The position numbers and the translations under genes are program-made. A DNA stretch of 64,000 nt from Lytechinus variegatus (taxonomy: Eukaryota; Echinodermata; Echinoidea; Temnopleuroida; Toxopneustidae): positions 57,173,195 through 57,237,194 of the forward strand of contig NC_054742.1 in assembly GCF_018143015.1 (NCBI RefSeq), written 5' to 3'. This document shows positions 38,433 to 47,774 of this stretch, in pieces. The stretch's first letter is position 1. Each line of letters begins with the position of its first letter. The notes under the pieces were generated by a model. It saw only the letters and a program-made list of their open reading frames with translations. It was not told the DNA's origin and searched no databases.

Positions 38433-40237
38433 TTTTATCTCTCTGTCATCCCCAACCTCCTTCCATCCTATGCATATTTTTGACACTCCTTCTGATCTGA
38501 AAGCCAGTTATGCCTCATTAATATTCATCATCAGCATGACTCGGGCTAAAAGAATTATTTTTTCGAGCACTATACAGTCATTCGCAACCATTCGAATAGG
38601 TCAAACATGGTCAATAACTAACAATTTTCTTTCATTGCAGCGTTATTTGTTCACCATACTTCAAGAAATCTTTTGTTTTGTCTCTTTCTTTTTTTGTTAA
38701 AAATCACTCCTCTTTTCCATCTCTTCGCGTTAACCCGTCTCTCTTCTTTATTTCTTTCTTTCTATCGTTCTTTCTTTCTTTCTTTCTATCTTTCTTTATT
38801 TCATTCCTTCTTTCTTTCTACACTCTTAATTGATAAATTTATGAATATGAAAATGAAAATACTGAAATATTGAAAAATATTTTATTATCATAATTATTAT
38901 TGTCATTATTATTATTATTTATTTTTTTTATATAATTTATTATTATTATTATATTATATATTATATATAATATATTTTTATTATTTATTATTAAATATAT
39001 TTATCATCATCAGTAGTCGTAGAAATTGAGAATTGTAGTAGTAGTCATCGTCAAAGGCAAAAGTAGCAATCGAGTTATGATAGTTTTATTGACTGTCAAC
39101 TTTCTACAGCTAGAGATAAATGGAACATTTAGGTGGTGGGGGTGGGGTGGTCGGTCCGATGACGGAGACAATAGTGGGTGTAACTGGCGATCAGTGGTAG
39201 AACGTGTGGTGGTATGACAAAAGCCAAATCAGGAGAAATACAGATTAAACCCAAAGGTATTAGGAAATATTGGATTTAAAACAACAATATCGTAACGAAA
39301 AAAATATCCAGATCAGCTGTCATTCCATCTGTTCTACTTTAATTCGTGCAACTCGCTTTATTAAAATGTATCTTCGGTGGCTTCATGCCCTTAACTAAAG
39401 TAGCTAAACTATAAACCTGATTTAATAGAAAAAACAATAATCAACACAGATAATAATGGCATTGTTATTTAAATGATTGCATGAGCAGTATAATCATAAA
39501 TTATAGACGAACTTGAAAGATTTTTAAATGGATCATCTAATTCTTGTGTAATCTTTTGTAATTGAATTCATGATTTTGCAAAACCGTCGAAAACTATAAA
39601 ATCGGTGAAATTTTCATTTAAAAAATCATAACTCGATTGAAGTCATCAACTTACTTAGAAAAACATCATTTGGGACCATTATCCTCAAGACCCAAAATAA
39701 ATACTCTACATTTTCAAGGTATGTCGATATTTTTCAAATTTATGTATTTTGTATTTTTTTTCTGCTTTACGTGATTGTGTTTGTTGTCGTTACGGAAGGG
39801 TTATTTAAGTATTGAACGATATGTATTTCTTTTTATAAAAATGAATATGCATAAATAATGATGACAGTTGATCTTTATCACACAAGAAAACATGAATGTC
39901 TTGATGGGAGATCGGTAATATTTTTATTGTACGACAGGTGTACGGAATTGCGACTAATTCTAAGCATTCAGTGGACCAACTTAAAAAGAAATTGTTTGCG
40001 GCATAAATGTTTCTAAGCGTTTATACAGACATGCATATTTTAAAAGTGGTTTTCGAGATCCATCTTAACTCCATGAATTCTATAAAATGTAATTGCATTT
40101 CTATTGTAAACTTTATATGTTTTCTTCTTTTATTAATGTAAGAATATTCAAATACAATAATGATAAATAACATGATTTTGATACATTTCAAGCAAATCAT
40201 AATAATTTTGTATTTTATCGTCAAGCTTTATGCCGTG
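38433..40237. other. Low-complexity tracts and intergenic DNA
   Basis: (CTTT)n-like run at about 38745-38815, an ATT/AT-rich stretch at about 38880-39010, and otherwise AT-rich DNA. No exon recognised. This is the 5' flank of the small secreted gene that follows. Confidence 0.5.
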
Positions 40238-40245
40238 TATATAAA
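40238..40245 (+). promoter_or_regulatory. TATA-like box of small secreted gene A
   Basis: TATATAAA, giving an expected start site near 40270. That would make an untranslated exon of roughly 80 nt ending at the donor CCCAG|GTGAAG (exon end 40348). The start site is inferred. Confidence 0.5.
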
Positions 40246-40564
40246 ATATGTTAACTCGCTTTTGTTTTTATGAAACTGAACATTGAATGATAGATAAAAA
40301 TTTCGTATGGTGCAAGAATGTATCCACATTGTGCTGCGCTCAACCCAGGTGAAGCTCGCCGGGCTTCTGCTAGGGTTATGACATCCAAAGTCCCACGAAG
40401 ACAATAAATGACAAGATATGCGGTATAAAAGAATTCAATATCATTATTACTGTTATCATTATTACTAATTTCAATATTATTATCATTTTTATTAATATTA
40501 TTATTATTGTTATTATATTATATCATCATCATAATTATTATCAACTTTATCATTTTGGCCATAG

Positions 40565-42302
40565 ATGAAGACCACATCATTTATCGCTCTTCTTGTCGCA
40601 CTCTGTCTCATCATGGCCACATCAACACAAGGTAAGATTTACATATTGGTAATTTAAAAATCAACTCGACATATTTCGATTACAAGAACTATCTTATATG
40701 TTTTGAAAAATAAGTCCGTTTGATTGTTTGTGTATTTCATCTAACGCAACTAAAACACTCGTTATCAGTCGTTATGTTTCCTGTCTTTCAGTAAGTCTAC
40801 TACAATAATTATCATACATGAAGTAAAATAAAAACAAACGTGATAAACAAAGACTGGTGTACAGATGGGGACATGGGTACCATGGACTCCAAAAATTTTA
40901 ACGACGAAGAAAAAAAAAAAAGAAAGAGATTAAAAGGAAATGGATGCAATATAATATTATTTTCGTAAAATTAGTTTTAAAAGGTGTACAAGCATGAAAT
41001 TTTATTTTTTACACATTTTTTATTTATCTATTTATTTATTAATATTCAATTCTTTTTTCAGGTCGAGCTGTATTTCGAAGGAAGGACGGAAGTCTATACA
41101 GAGCAAAGAGGCAGACATCGAGCATAGTAAGTTCAAATAAGAATTCTAGATAATTATAAATAAATAATTACCAAGGTTACCAAATCATTTCTGATATTTT
41201 TGAAGACTGGAAAGAGAATTGACAATGCCGAATCAACTAAGGGCAAAGGGGGCAAACTTGGTTAATCTGAAATTTGTTTTATGATTAAAAAATAACGCAA
41301 CCACGTCCCCCCCCCAAGAAATTTTGCCAATAACAAAATTTCGTAGGAGGAAAAAACATATTTAATAAATGCAATAGAAAAAAAAAATTAAATAATGAAT
41401 AAAACAGAGTTTGGATGATGCTTTAAAGTGCTTCACCGGAGAATCATATATGAAAGGGGGCATGGTTTGATACATGAACCCAGTTATGACGTCATCGTAT
41501 TATGTTCGATGGGGGAGCAAGATGACTCGCAGCTGAATTTCGCTAGATGAAAAATATAAATACAACCTATAGTTCGTCGGGTCGGCACAGGAACGCCCTT
41601 AGCGCTACACTTAAGAGCGTTTCTATTCATATTTTCTTTCTCATTGTCCTTCTCCTCCCCCTCCACTCTTGTTTCGTGGCTTCAAGATTCAATAATTTGA
41701 TTGTAGGCATCAACCTACCCCGGTCACGTTGAGATCAACCTAATAATTTCTTACTTAAAATATGTTGATGAAACCTCTTACATCCTAACATCTGTATTAT
41801 AAATTAACTTGTTTCTATTTCATATTATTCATTAAAACAGGAAAGTGTAAGTTCTGAAGAAACGAATGATACTACGACAAATAATACGGTAAGTTCATTT
41901 CTCGTTTATTAAAATGTCTTTTTTTATGGAGGGGTCACATTATGCAAGCTATGCTGTTAGGTGAATTCCCCCATTTCCACAGATATACATGTATATCTAA
42001 ATAAATTATTTATTATAATTTTGCTACAAAAGTATTCTATATACGCGTATATTTAACTCATGTTGTTGAATGTAATTATTGATGTCGACAATGACTATGT
42101 ATCATGTTTTATTCTGTTGGAAGTGAAATTGAATTTTTGTCTGAATTTGAATTTGTATCAGGATTCAAGTGAGGAAAGCACGGAATCTGACGAGACTACT
42201 ACCACCGCTGCAACCACCACAGCTGCTACCACAGCTGCTGCAACCACTGCTGCTGCAACCACTGCTGCTGCAACCACTGCTGCTGCAACAGTCACTGGCT
42301 AG
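40565..42302 (+). CDS. Small secreted protein A: cationic segment, furin-type site, acidic Thr/Ala tail
   Basis: Coding exons 40565-40631, 41062-41126, 41841-41888 and 42162-42302, all with GT-AG introns (430, 714 and 273 bp) and consistent phases 1, 0, 0; product 106 residues. The acceptor CCATAG directly abuts the ATG, so an untranslated exon precedes it (probable donor at 40349). Residues 1-23 are a signal peptide (MKTTSFIALLVALCLIMATS then TQG). Residues 24-39, RAVFRRKDGSLYRAKR, carry a net charge of about +6 and end in RAKR, a furin-type R-X-K-R site, followed by Gln. Exons 3-4 give a Ser/Glu/Thr stretch and a (Thr-Thr-Ala-Ala-Ala)-like tail, plausibly O-glycosylated. The cationic-then-acidic plan recalls antimicrobial or neuropeptide precursors or mucin-like matrix proteins, but I recognise no family. 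A polyadenylation signal AATAAA lies at 42914-42919. The structure is well supported; the function is unknown. Confidence 0.8.
42234..42290 (+). repeat. 15-bp coding repeat in gene A exon 4
   Basis: GCTGCTGCAACCACT at 42234-42248, 42249-42263 and 42264-42278, then a partial copy to 42290. Identical at the DNA level, so recently expanded. Encodes Ala-Ala-Ala-Thr-Thr. Confidence 0.9.
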
Positions 42303-43060
42303 TTCAATACAGTCATAAACAACAATCATAATTATAAATGCTCATTTCTGTTTGATCAATATACTTCCTTGGTGAAAAAGGATAAAACATGGTATAAGAT
42401 AAGTTAACAGCTGAAATGCGTACAGCCTTTTATTTGAATGTCAACCAAAATAAGTTGATATGTATTAAAACAAGAACCAAAAATCAAACAAGCATAGCAC
42501 TTGAATTTGATAAAACATGTCAAAATTGTCTGTAAATCAAGACATTAGTTTTAGTTTTCGCTGTATTTTATAAAATGGTCATACACAATACGGATGATAG
42601 GCAAATGAGAGCCGATGACATTATTAAACTTTATATAATTATTCTTCACTTGTTTTTGCACATTTTAGAAATATTTCATTTCTCCCTTTCACGACATCTG
42701 TGTAGGCCATAAGTATTCCATTGGAAATCGTAAATTATATACTTACTTAAGCCAATTGTCTACCAACGTGCAAAAAACCTTTTTAAATTGAGACTTTAAT
42801 TCGATAACATTATAGAAAAGCATCCTTTTCCTTTTCAATGTTCTGTTTATTTTTTTGAAAAAGTATAATTAATATGTAATAATTTGTATTTAGATTCTTC
42901 ATTGAATGATGATAATAAATCTATGGCTGAAAAGGAAAGTTTATTATTTACCATTACTTGATTAATTTTACAGTCATCTGAGTGTATGTGTGTGTGTTTG
43001 AATTTTTACAGACAAGTATCAATCAGATATCATTATTTGATACGTCTGGGATCGACCTTT
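42303..43060 (+). other. 3' UTR of gene A and downstream spacer
   Basis: AATAAA at 42914-42919 is the first clear polyadenylation signal, implying a 3' UTR of about 630 nt unless an earlier variant is used. No other gene seen. Confidence 0.5.
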
Positions 43061-43084
43061 AACGTCACCATCCGAAAGACGTGA

Positions 43085-43245
43085 CCAGAGCACCGTTAGC
43101 GATTAATCGCTAAATGAAATGACCTTTGAAAACCATCGTTGCATGCTCATCTTGCTCTGTAGACTGACTAGAGGAACCAATCAGAAGTGCTCTTTCAAAA
43201 TTATCGATTCATCGCTAACATTTGTGTTATGGGACCCAGGGCTCG
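43085..43245. repeat. Decayed TTAGCGAT palindromic element
   Basis: TTAGCGATTAATCGCTAA at the left and ATCGCTAACATTTGTGTTATGGGACCCAGGG at the right. Relatives with better ends are at 43984-44146 and 45024-45157. Non-coding. Confidence 0.5.
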
Positions 43246-43420
43246 AACCTCTACATCAATTAATAAATTCCCCACGCAGTTTAGATTACAGGCGCATAGA
43301 ATATCGACCCGTGTCAGAGAAGACTGGATTGAACTTAGAATTTGGAAGAGAAGAGAGGGAGAGAAATACCGATGAAGAGAAATATTAGAGAGTGATATAC
43401 AAACACATATATTTATAGGA

Positions 43421-43424
<4 letters not shown>

Positions 43425-43451
<27 letters not shown>

Positions 43452-43571
43452 GAGGAGAAGAAGAAGAAAATGAAGAAAAAGAAATAGTAGAAGAAGAAAA
43501 AAAAGAAGAAGAGAAGAAGAAAAAGAAGAAGTAGAAGAAGAAATAGTAGAAGAAGAAAAAGAAGAAGAAGA
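43425..43571. repeat. Purine-rich GA/GAA microsatellite
   Basis: (GA)n then (GAA)n with TAG interruptions. The long minus-strand Phe/Ser/Leu ORFs that cross it are artefacts of the repeat. Confidence 0.9.
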
Positions 43572-43818
43572 AATAATAATAATAATAATTGGATTTATAT
43601 AGCGCTTTTTCCAGAGGATACAAAGCGCTGTTAATTGCATAAGACAAGTTAAGGTTTATGGTTATATAAGTGTGTTTCGAGATGTTTTTGAAGAGGTTAT
43701 TAAGAGAAAAGATGTTTCGAAGAGATGGAGGGAGTTTGTTCCAAAGACGGGGGGCAAGAGATTGAAAGGAGTTGAAACCGGCCTGTTTGACTTTTGACTG
43801 TTGGACTTTGGAATTACA
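43572..43818 (-). mobile_element. 3' end of a LINE (C-terminus of reverse transcriptase ORF plus tail)
   Basis: The minus-strand frame reads SLAPRLWNKLPPSLRN, then a short stretch ending EKALYKSN and a tyrosine run from the (TAA)n tail at 43572-43590. The APRLWN-LP-SLR motif followed by a short tail and a trinucleotide microsatellite is typical of the end of CR1/L2-like LINE ORF2. Only about 80 residues are present, so this is a 5'-truncated copy. The AAGCGCTATATAAAT motif before the tail is shared with the SINE at 48418-48676, suggesting the two use a similar 3' end. Confidence 0.7.
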
Positions 43819-43983
43819 TAGGAGTAGTAGAAGTAGAAGAAGTAGTAGAAGAATAAGAAAAAAACTAGTAGAAGAAGACAAAGGAATACATAAACGAATG
43901 GGCGCAGAAAATATACAAAATGATATAAAAATGAGAGATGATTGTTGCAAAAAAATACACCATCCTGCATACTATTATCTTGG

Positions 43984-44146
43984 CTCCGTAACACAAATTA
44001 GCTTTGTGATGAATTGCAAACATGAAAGAATCGCACTGATTGGCCCCTGGTCAGTATTTTAAACCCAATGCGCGTGTAACATTGATATTGATAGGTCAGT
44101 TCATTTAGCGATTGATCGCTAATCTTTGTGTTACGGAGCCCTGGGG
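43984..44146. mobile_element. MITE with GGCTCCGTAACACAAA ends
   Basis: Left GGCTCCGTAACACAAATTAGC pairs with right GCTAATCTTTGTGTTACGGAGCC. It abuts the next palindromic element, whose GGGCCCG end begins at 44144. Non-coding. Confidence 0.7.
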
Positions 44147-44288
44147 CCCGTTGCAGAAAGAGTTGCGTTTAAACGCAAGTCAAAAAATCAAGCGCAAGTC
44201 CCAAATGCGCGCTGTTGATTGGTTGAAAATCAGATTGCGCGTGATTTTTAGAGTTGCGATTGATTGCAACTCTTTCTGCAACGGGCCC
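44144..44288. mobile_element. GGGCCCGTTGCAGAAAGAGTTGC palindromic MITE, copy 1
   Basis: Inverted ends GGGCCCGTTGCAGAAAGAGT and its complement around a 145-bp body with CCCAAATGCGCGCTGTTGATT. Sister copy at 51876-52021. Confidence 0.8.
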
Positions 44289-45023
44289 AGATGTCTTTTT
44301 CATATTTTTAAAAAATTATTATCACCTAGAGCACCCATAGTCACTATCCTAGTACCTACCAAAACACAAGTCTTTGAATGAAGACGCCCCCACCCCCAGC
44401 AAAAAAAAGGGTCGATCCTGCCAAATGATAAAACCAATGGCTGTCAATAGCAATTGGCCACGGACACTCTGAAAATATCATCTCCATGGCAACGCATTAT
44501 GTCTTCTGTTTTGGGGGTGCATGTGTGTTAATCAATAGAACAACAGGTGAGTTTACCTTTCACGGAATACTCATCGAAACTTGAATGAGATCACCGCACT
44601 AGGGCCTTGGTGATGATTTGGTCTGTGGTTGATATTACAAGGTCACTTTTAGTTCCAATCGAAGGTGGAAAAGGCAATTAAAAATATCTGATTTAACTAA
44701 CATATTTCATATTCCAAAGGGGGGAAATGACTCGAATATTCTGTTATAAAGACAGTGAAGGTCGGAAAATAAATCATAGTTTTAACATGAGCCCCCCCCC
44801 CCCCTCACACACACACACGAGCCTAGAAATTAAAATTATGATTAACGAAATAATCTATCAATACACCCCCAAAACAAATGAAAACGAAGAAAGAAAATAG
44901 ATGGCAGTTAAGTTAAACCTCCCGTAAGAAAATTTAATTTTTATGCGTCTGCAACCCCGTCAAGTCTTTACATTTATCCTGAACGGTCAGTGTAAAACCT
45001 GGGGTATTAAAACTTACACCAGG
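44289..45023. other. No gene recognised
   Basis: C13 and (CA)n runs at about 44793-44818. Nothing else recognised. Confidence 0.5.
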
Positions 45024-45300
45024 ATCCCGTAACACAATGGTTGGCGATTGATCGTAAGCTTGATTTTCATGATTGGTTGTACATCGTAGTCAGTGGAATC
45101 AATTGCAGAAAAATGTTCTACGATCATTGCTAAGCTTTGTGTAAAGGGGCCCCAGCTGGTGAACCTAGAGGACCACTCCGACCACACCCTGAGGTGGTGT
45201 TAAAATTACACCTAGAGATTGAACATAACACCAAACACTGTTAAAGTATGGGCCCATACATGACAAAAGGTGTAATAACATCCAGAGGTGTTAAACTAAC
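45024..45300. repeat. Nested remnants: TTAGCGAT element and CACTGTAAAAA-type MITE
   Basis: 45024-45157 has CCCGTAACACAATGG and AGCTTTGTGTAAAGGGGCCCC as ends. Flanking words (GTGTAAAACCTGGGGTATTAA before; GGACCACTCC...CCACACCCTGAGG, AAAAGGTGTAATAACA after) are the two halves of a decayed CACTGTAAAAA-type element, so the first probably inserted into the second. Confidence 0.5.
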
Positions 45301-46060
45301 AAAAAGACAATCAACTCCGAGATAAATGACTGGTGATGTGCATCTATCAAAGACACAGTTCAACCCGGGAGTAGCCCCATCCATTCTTTGGGAAATGCTA
45401 ACTTTTTCTATCAGACGAGTATTTAGGGCCTACATCATCAATCATTAGAGATTTAAATAAAAATTGAAAGGGTTATTGTAAAGTAACTAATGTAAACACT
45501 CAAAACAAATAACCAAATGTTTATCCCTTGCCACCAACATTTTGGCGTCCCATAGGAAACTTTTTTTGGGTTTATTTATTTATTTCATCATTATTATGTT
45601 TGTTTGTTTGTTTGTTACATTTTTGGCCTATAAAGATGAGGTACAACAGAACCTCGGTGCAAATTTTAGTGGTTATGAGTGACAAGGACTTCATTTAAAT
45701 TATGGTGCCATTCGTCTTATCTTATTTGAACATTTGAAAATCTTGCTCAACTTTATATTGGAACATGGATCAAATCAAGGCTTCAGAAAATCAAACTTAT
45801 ATCGGGGCGCATGTACTATAGGGTACAATAACCATAATAATCAAAATAATTATTTTCATCATTATTGTTAATGAATACCCCCAAAAAATCGTTCGGTCAT
45901 GCTTCCGATTTTCTATCCTTGAATTTTGCTTTGAAATGCTCTGGAATGAAAATTAGCCCAGTCATATCTAGTTTCCGTTTACCTCTAAAATAACATCTGT
46001 TTGTTTCTATCACACTTCATGCCAATCAAAAATAGGACCCGCCTACATCTACCTGCTGCC
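45301..46060. other. 5' flank of gene B
   Basis: AT-rich with a (GTTT)n run at about 45597-45617. A CCAAT box lies at 46022-46026, about 40 bp before the TATA-like box. Confidence 0.45.
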
Positions 46061-46069
46061 CATAAATAA
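46061..46069 (+). promoter_or_regulatory. TATA-like box of small secreted gene B
   Basis: CATAAATAA, with CCAAT at 46022. The implied start near 46092 gives an untranslated exon of about 80 nt ending at the donor ACACCA|GTAAGT (exon end 46174), much like gene A. Confidence 0.5.
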
Positions 46070-46223
46070 GAGGGAAATCCTAAAACTAAGAATTAGTGGT
46101 GTGAATTTAAGAGCTCTTGACTGTACCAGTACTTTGTCCATCTTTGATCGTCCAGCTTCACTGCCAAAACACCAGTAAGTTGAAGTTTGTATTCATCTCA
46201 ATGATTTCTTAATTTCATTTTTA

Positions 46224-46576
46224 AGCTGGAGCGAACAGACCAGCAATGTGAGTTGCCTCTTTGACTGTGTGTTATATATTGCAAGTCTTAAAAAATATCC
46301 GTTGGTAACACCGAGGATAAATTAGCCTCTAATTCTATTTGGGTATAAACTAAAGTGCTATTGAGAGGAAAGGTACCCGTTTTGCTACTTTGTAACTTGC
46401 GATACAATTGTAATGAGTAGTGAATCAAGGTGTTATAACTCAAGGGGCCTATGTTACAAGACTATACTGCTGATAATGTTGCATGATGGGTAATAAGCAT
46501 GACCAGATAGTAGTTGAGGACTTGTGGCCCTATTAAATTGTTGGTTCGTAAGGGCATACAAACTTCGCATGCCCTT
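46224..46576. repeat. Dispersed ~370-bp repeat, copy 2, in intron 1 of gene B
   Basis: Diverged relative of 21520-21900 in the same orientation: starts AGCTGGAGCGAA and ends TTGGTTCGTA...ATGCCCTTTAAA. Confidence 0.6.
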
Positions 46577-46823
46577 TAAAGAAAAAAAAAAAACCGCCGA
46601 CGTTGTTTAGGAAATAGAAGTGCATGTGAAGTCTTTAATGGCTGATATGTTTGTTTATAGGGGTAACTTAAACTTCTTTGTCTTTACAAAATTAGACTAA
46701 ATTATTTGCAAACTATGTTAATGGAAACACTAACTTTATTGCAGTTTTGACCCACATCTAAAAAAATTCAAAGTGCATTCGTTCTACTATCTTTCCATAT
46801 AAAAAAAACTCTTTAAGTGAGAA

Positions 46824-46910
46824 ATTTAACAAATGACTTCCAGTGTAAGCAGTGTCATTTTGGAAACAAATTTAACAAATTACTTTCAGTATAAGCAGTG
46901 TCATTTTCCC
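46824..46910. repeat. Short tandem duplication in intron 1 of gene B
   Basis: Two ~44-bp copies sharing ATTTAACAAAT, ACTT.CAGT and TAAGCAGTGTCATTTT. Small and intronic. Confidence 0.75.
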
Positions 46911-47234
46911 GCGTTATCGTGCTGTTGATTAATACATTTTTTTTTCAAGATTTTCTTTAAGTGGCTATTGCTCATCTTGGTTTATTTATCTCATATCTGT
47001 AATAGTTTTTCTGAGTATGTTCCTAATTTTATGATGTTGTTATTTCATTCAAATTGATTTTACTCGCATCTCAAATTTTCTACTTCACTGTATTTTAATT
47101 ATCCATTATTTCATACTTAAATTTTTATTTGTGTTCATAATAATATTGTTTAATTCCATTGATATATCTTGCACTCAGTGATTTTGGTATTATTGGTTAT
47201 AAATGTTTGACAACGCAAAATATGCAATAAGCAG

Positions 47235-47360
47235 ACGGAGAGGAAATTAGACTAAGCAGGTATAAGACCAAGTGTAGATTAGAACAAATGGTATTTTGAC
47301 ATTGATAGTATAGACCAAATTAGTTAAGACCATATATGGATAAGACTTTCTGAGAAGTTG
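47235..47360. repeat. GTCTA/TAGAC-word repeat fragment
   Basis: AGACTAAGC, AAGACCAAGTG, GTATAGACCAAATTAG and AAGACCATATATGG recur, as in one arm of the foldbacks at 32010-32340 and 56640-57015. Confidence 0.45.
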
Positions 47361-47774
47361 ACCAACTAATTTACTTATATACCCTACAAGTTTAGCTTCT
47401 GTACAATTTCTCTTCAGTTGCAGTATTTCAAAATTTTAACATCTCGAACAATTTTGCAATTATTTTGATGTATTACTTTATAGTTACACTGTAAAAAAAG
47501 GTTCAACCAATATTAGGTTAAAAGGGGAACATGCCTCTTGGGTTAAACAACGCCCAATGCTGTGTAAATTTTAGGCAATGTGGAAACGTTACCCATGAAA
47601 CGTGCTTTGTACACCCCCGCCCCGTCCCTCAAAAAGAGTATGCATTTGCCCCTTTCAACTTTTAACAACTTTTTAGTCAACCCTTATTACAGAGTAAGCA
47701 AAGTTAGAGTAAAGCAAATCATTAGGATAATGATCATTGAAAACGTCTTATTTTTGTTCTTCACTCCATAGATC

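Noticed and set aside
38024-38500. 158-codon Ser/Ile/Tyr/Pro ORF
   Set aside because: Pure translation of the tetranucleotide microsatellite.
43201-43950. 249-codon minus-strand ORF as a host gene
   Set aside because: It joins a LINE tail to GA/GAA microsatellite translation. Only the ~80-residue LINE part is meaningful.
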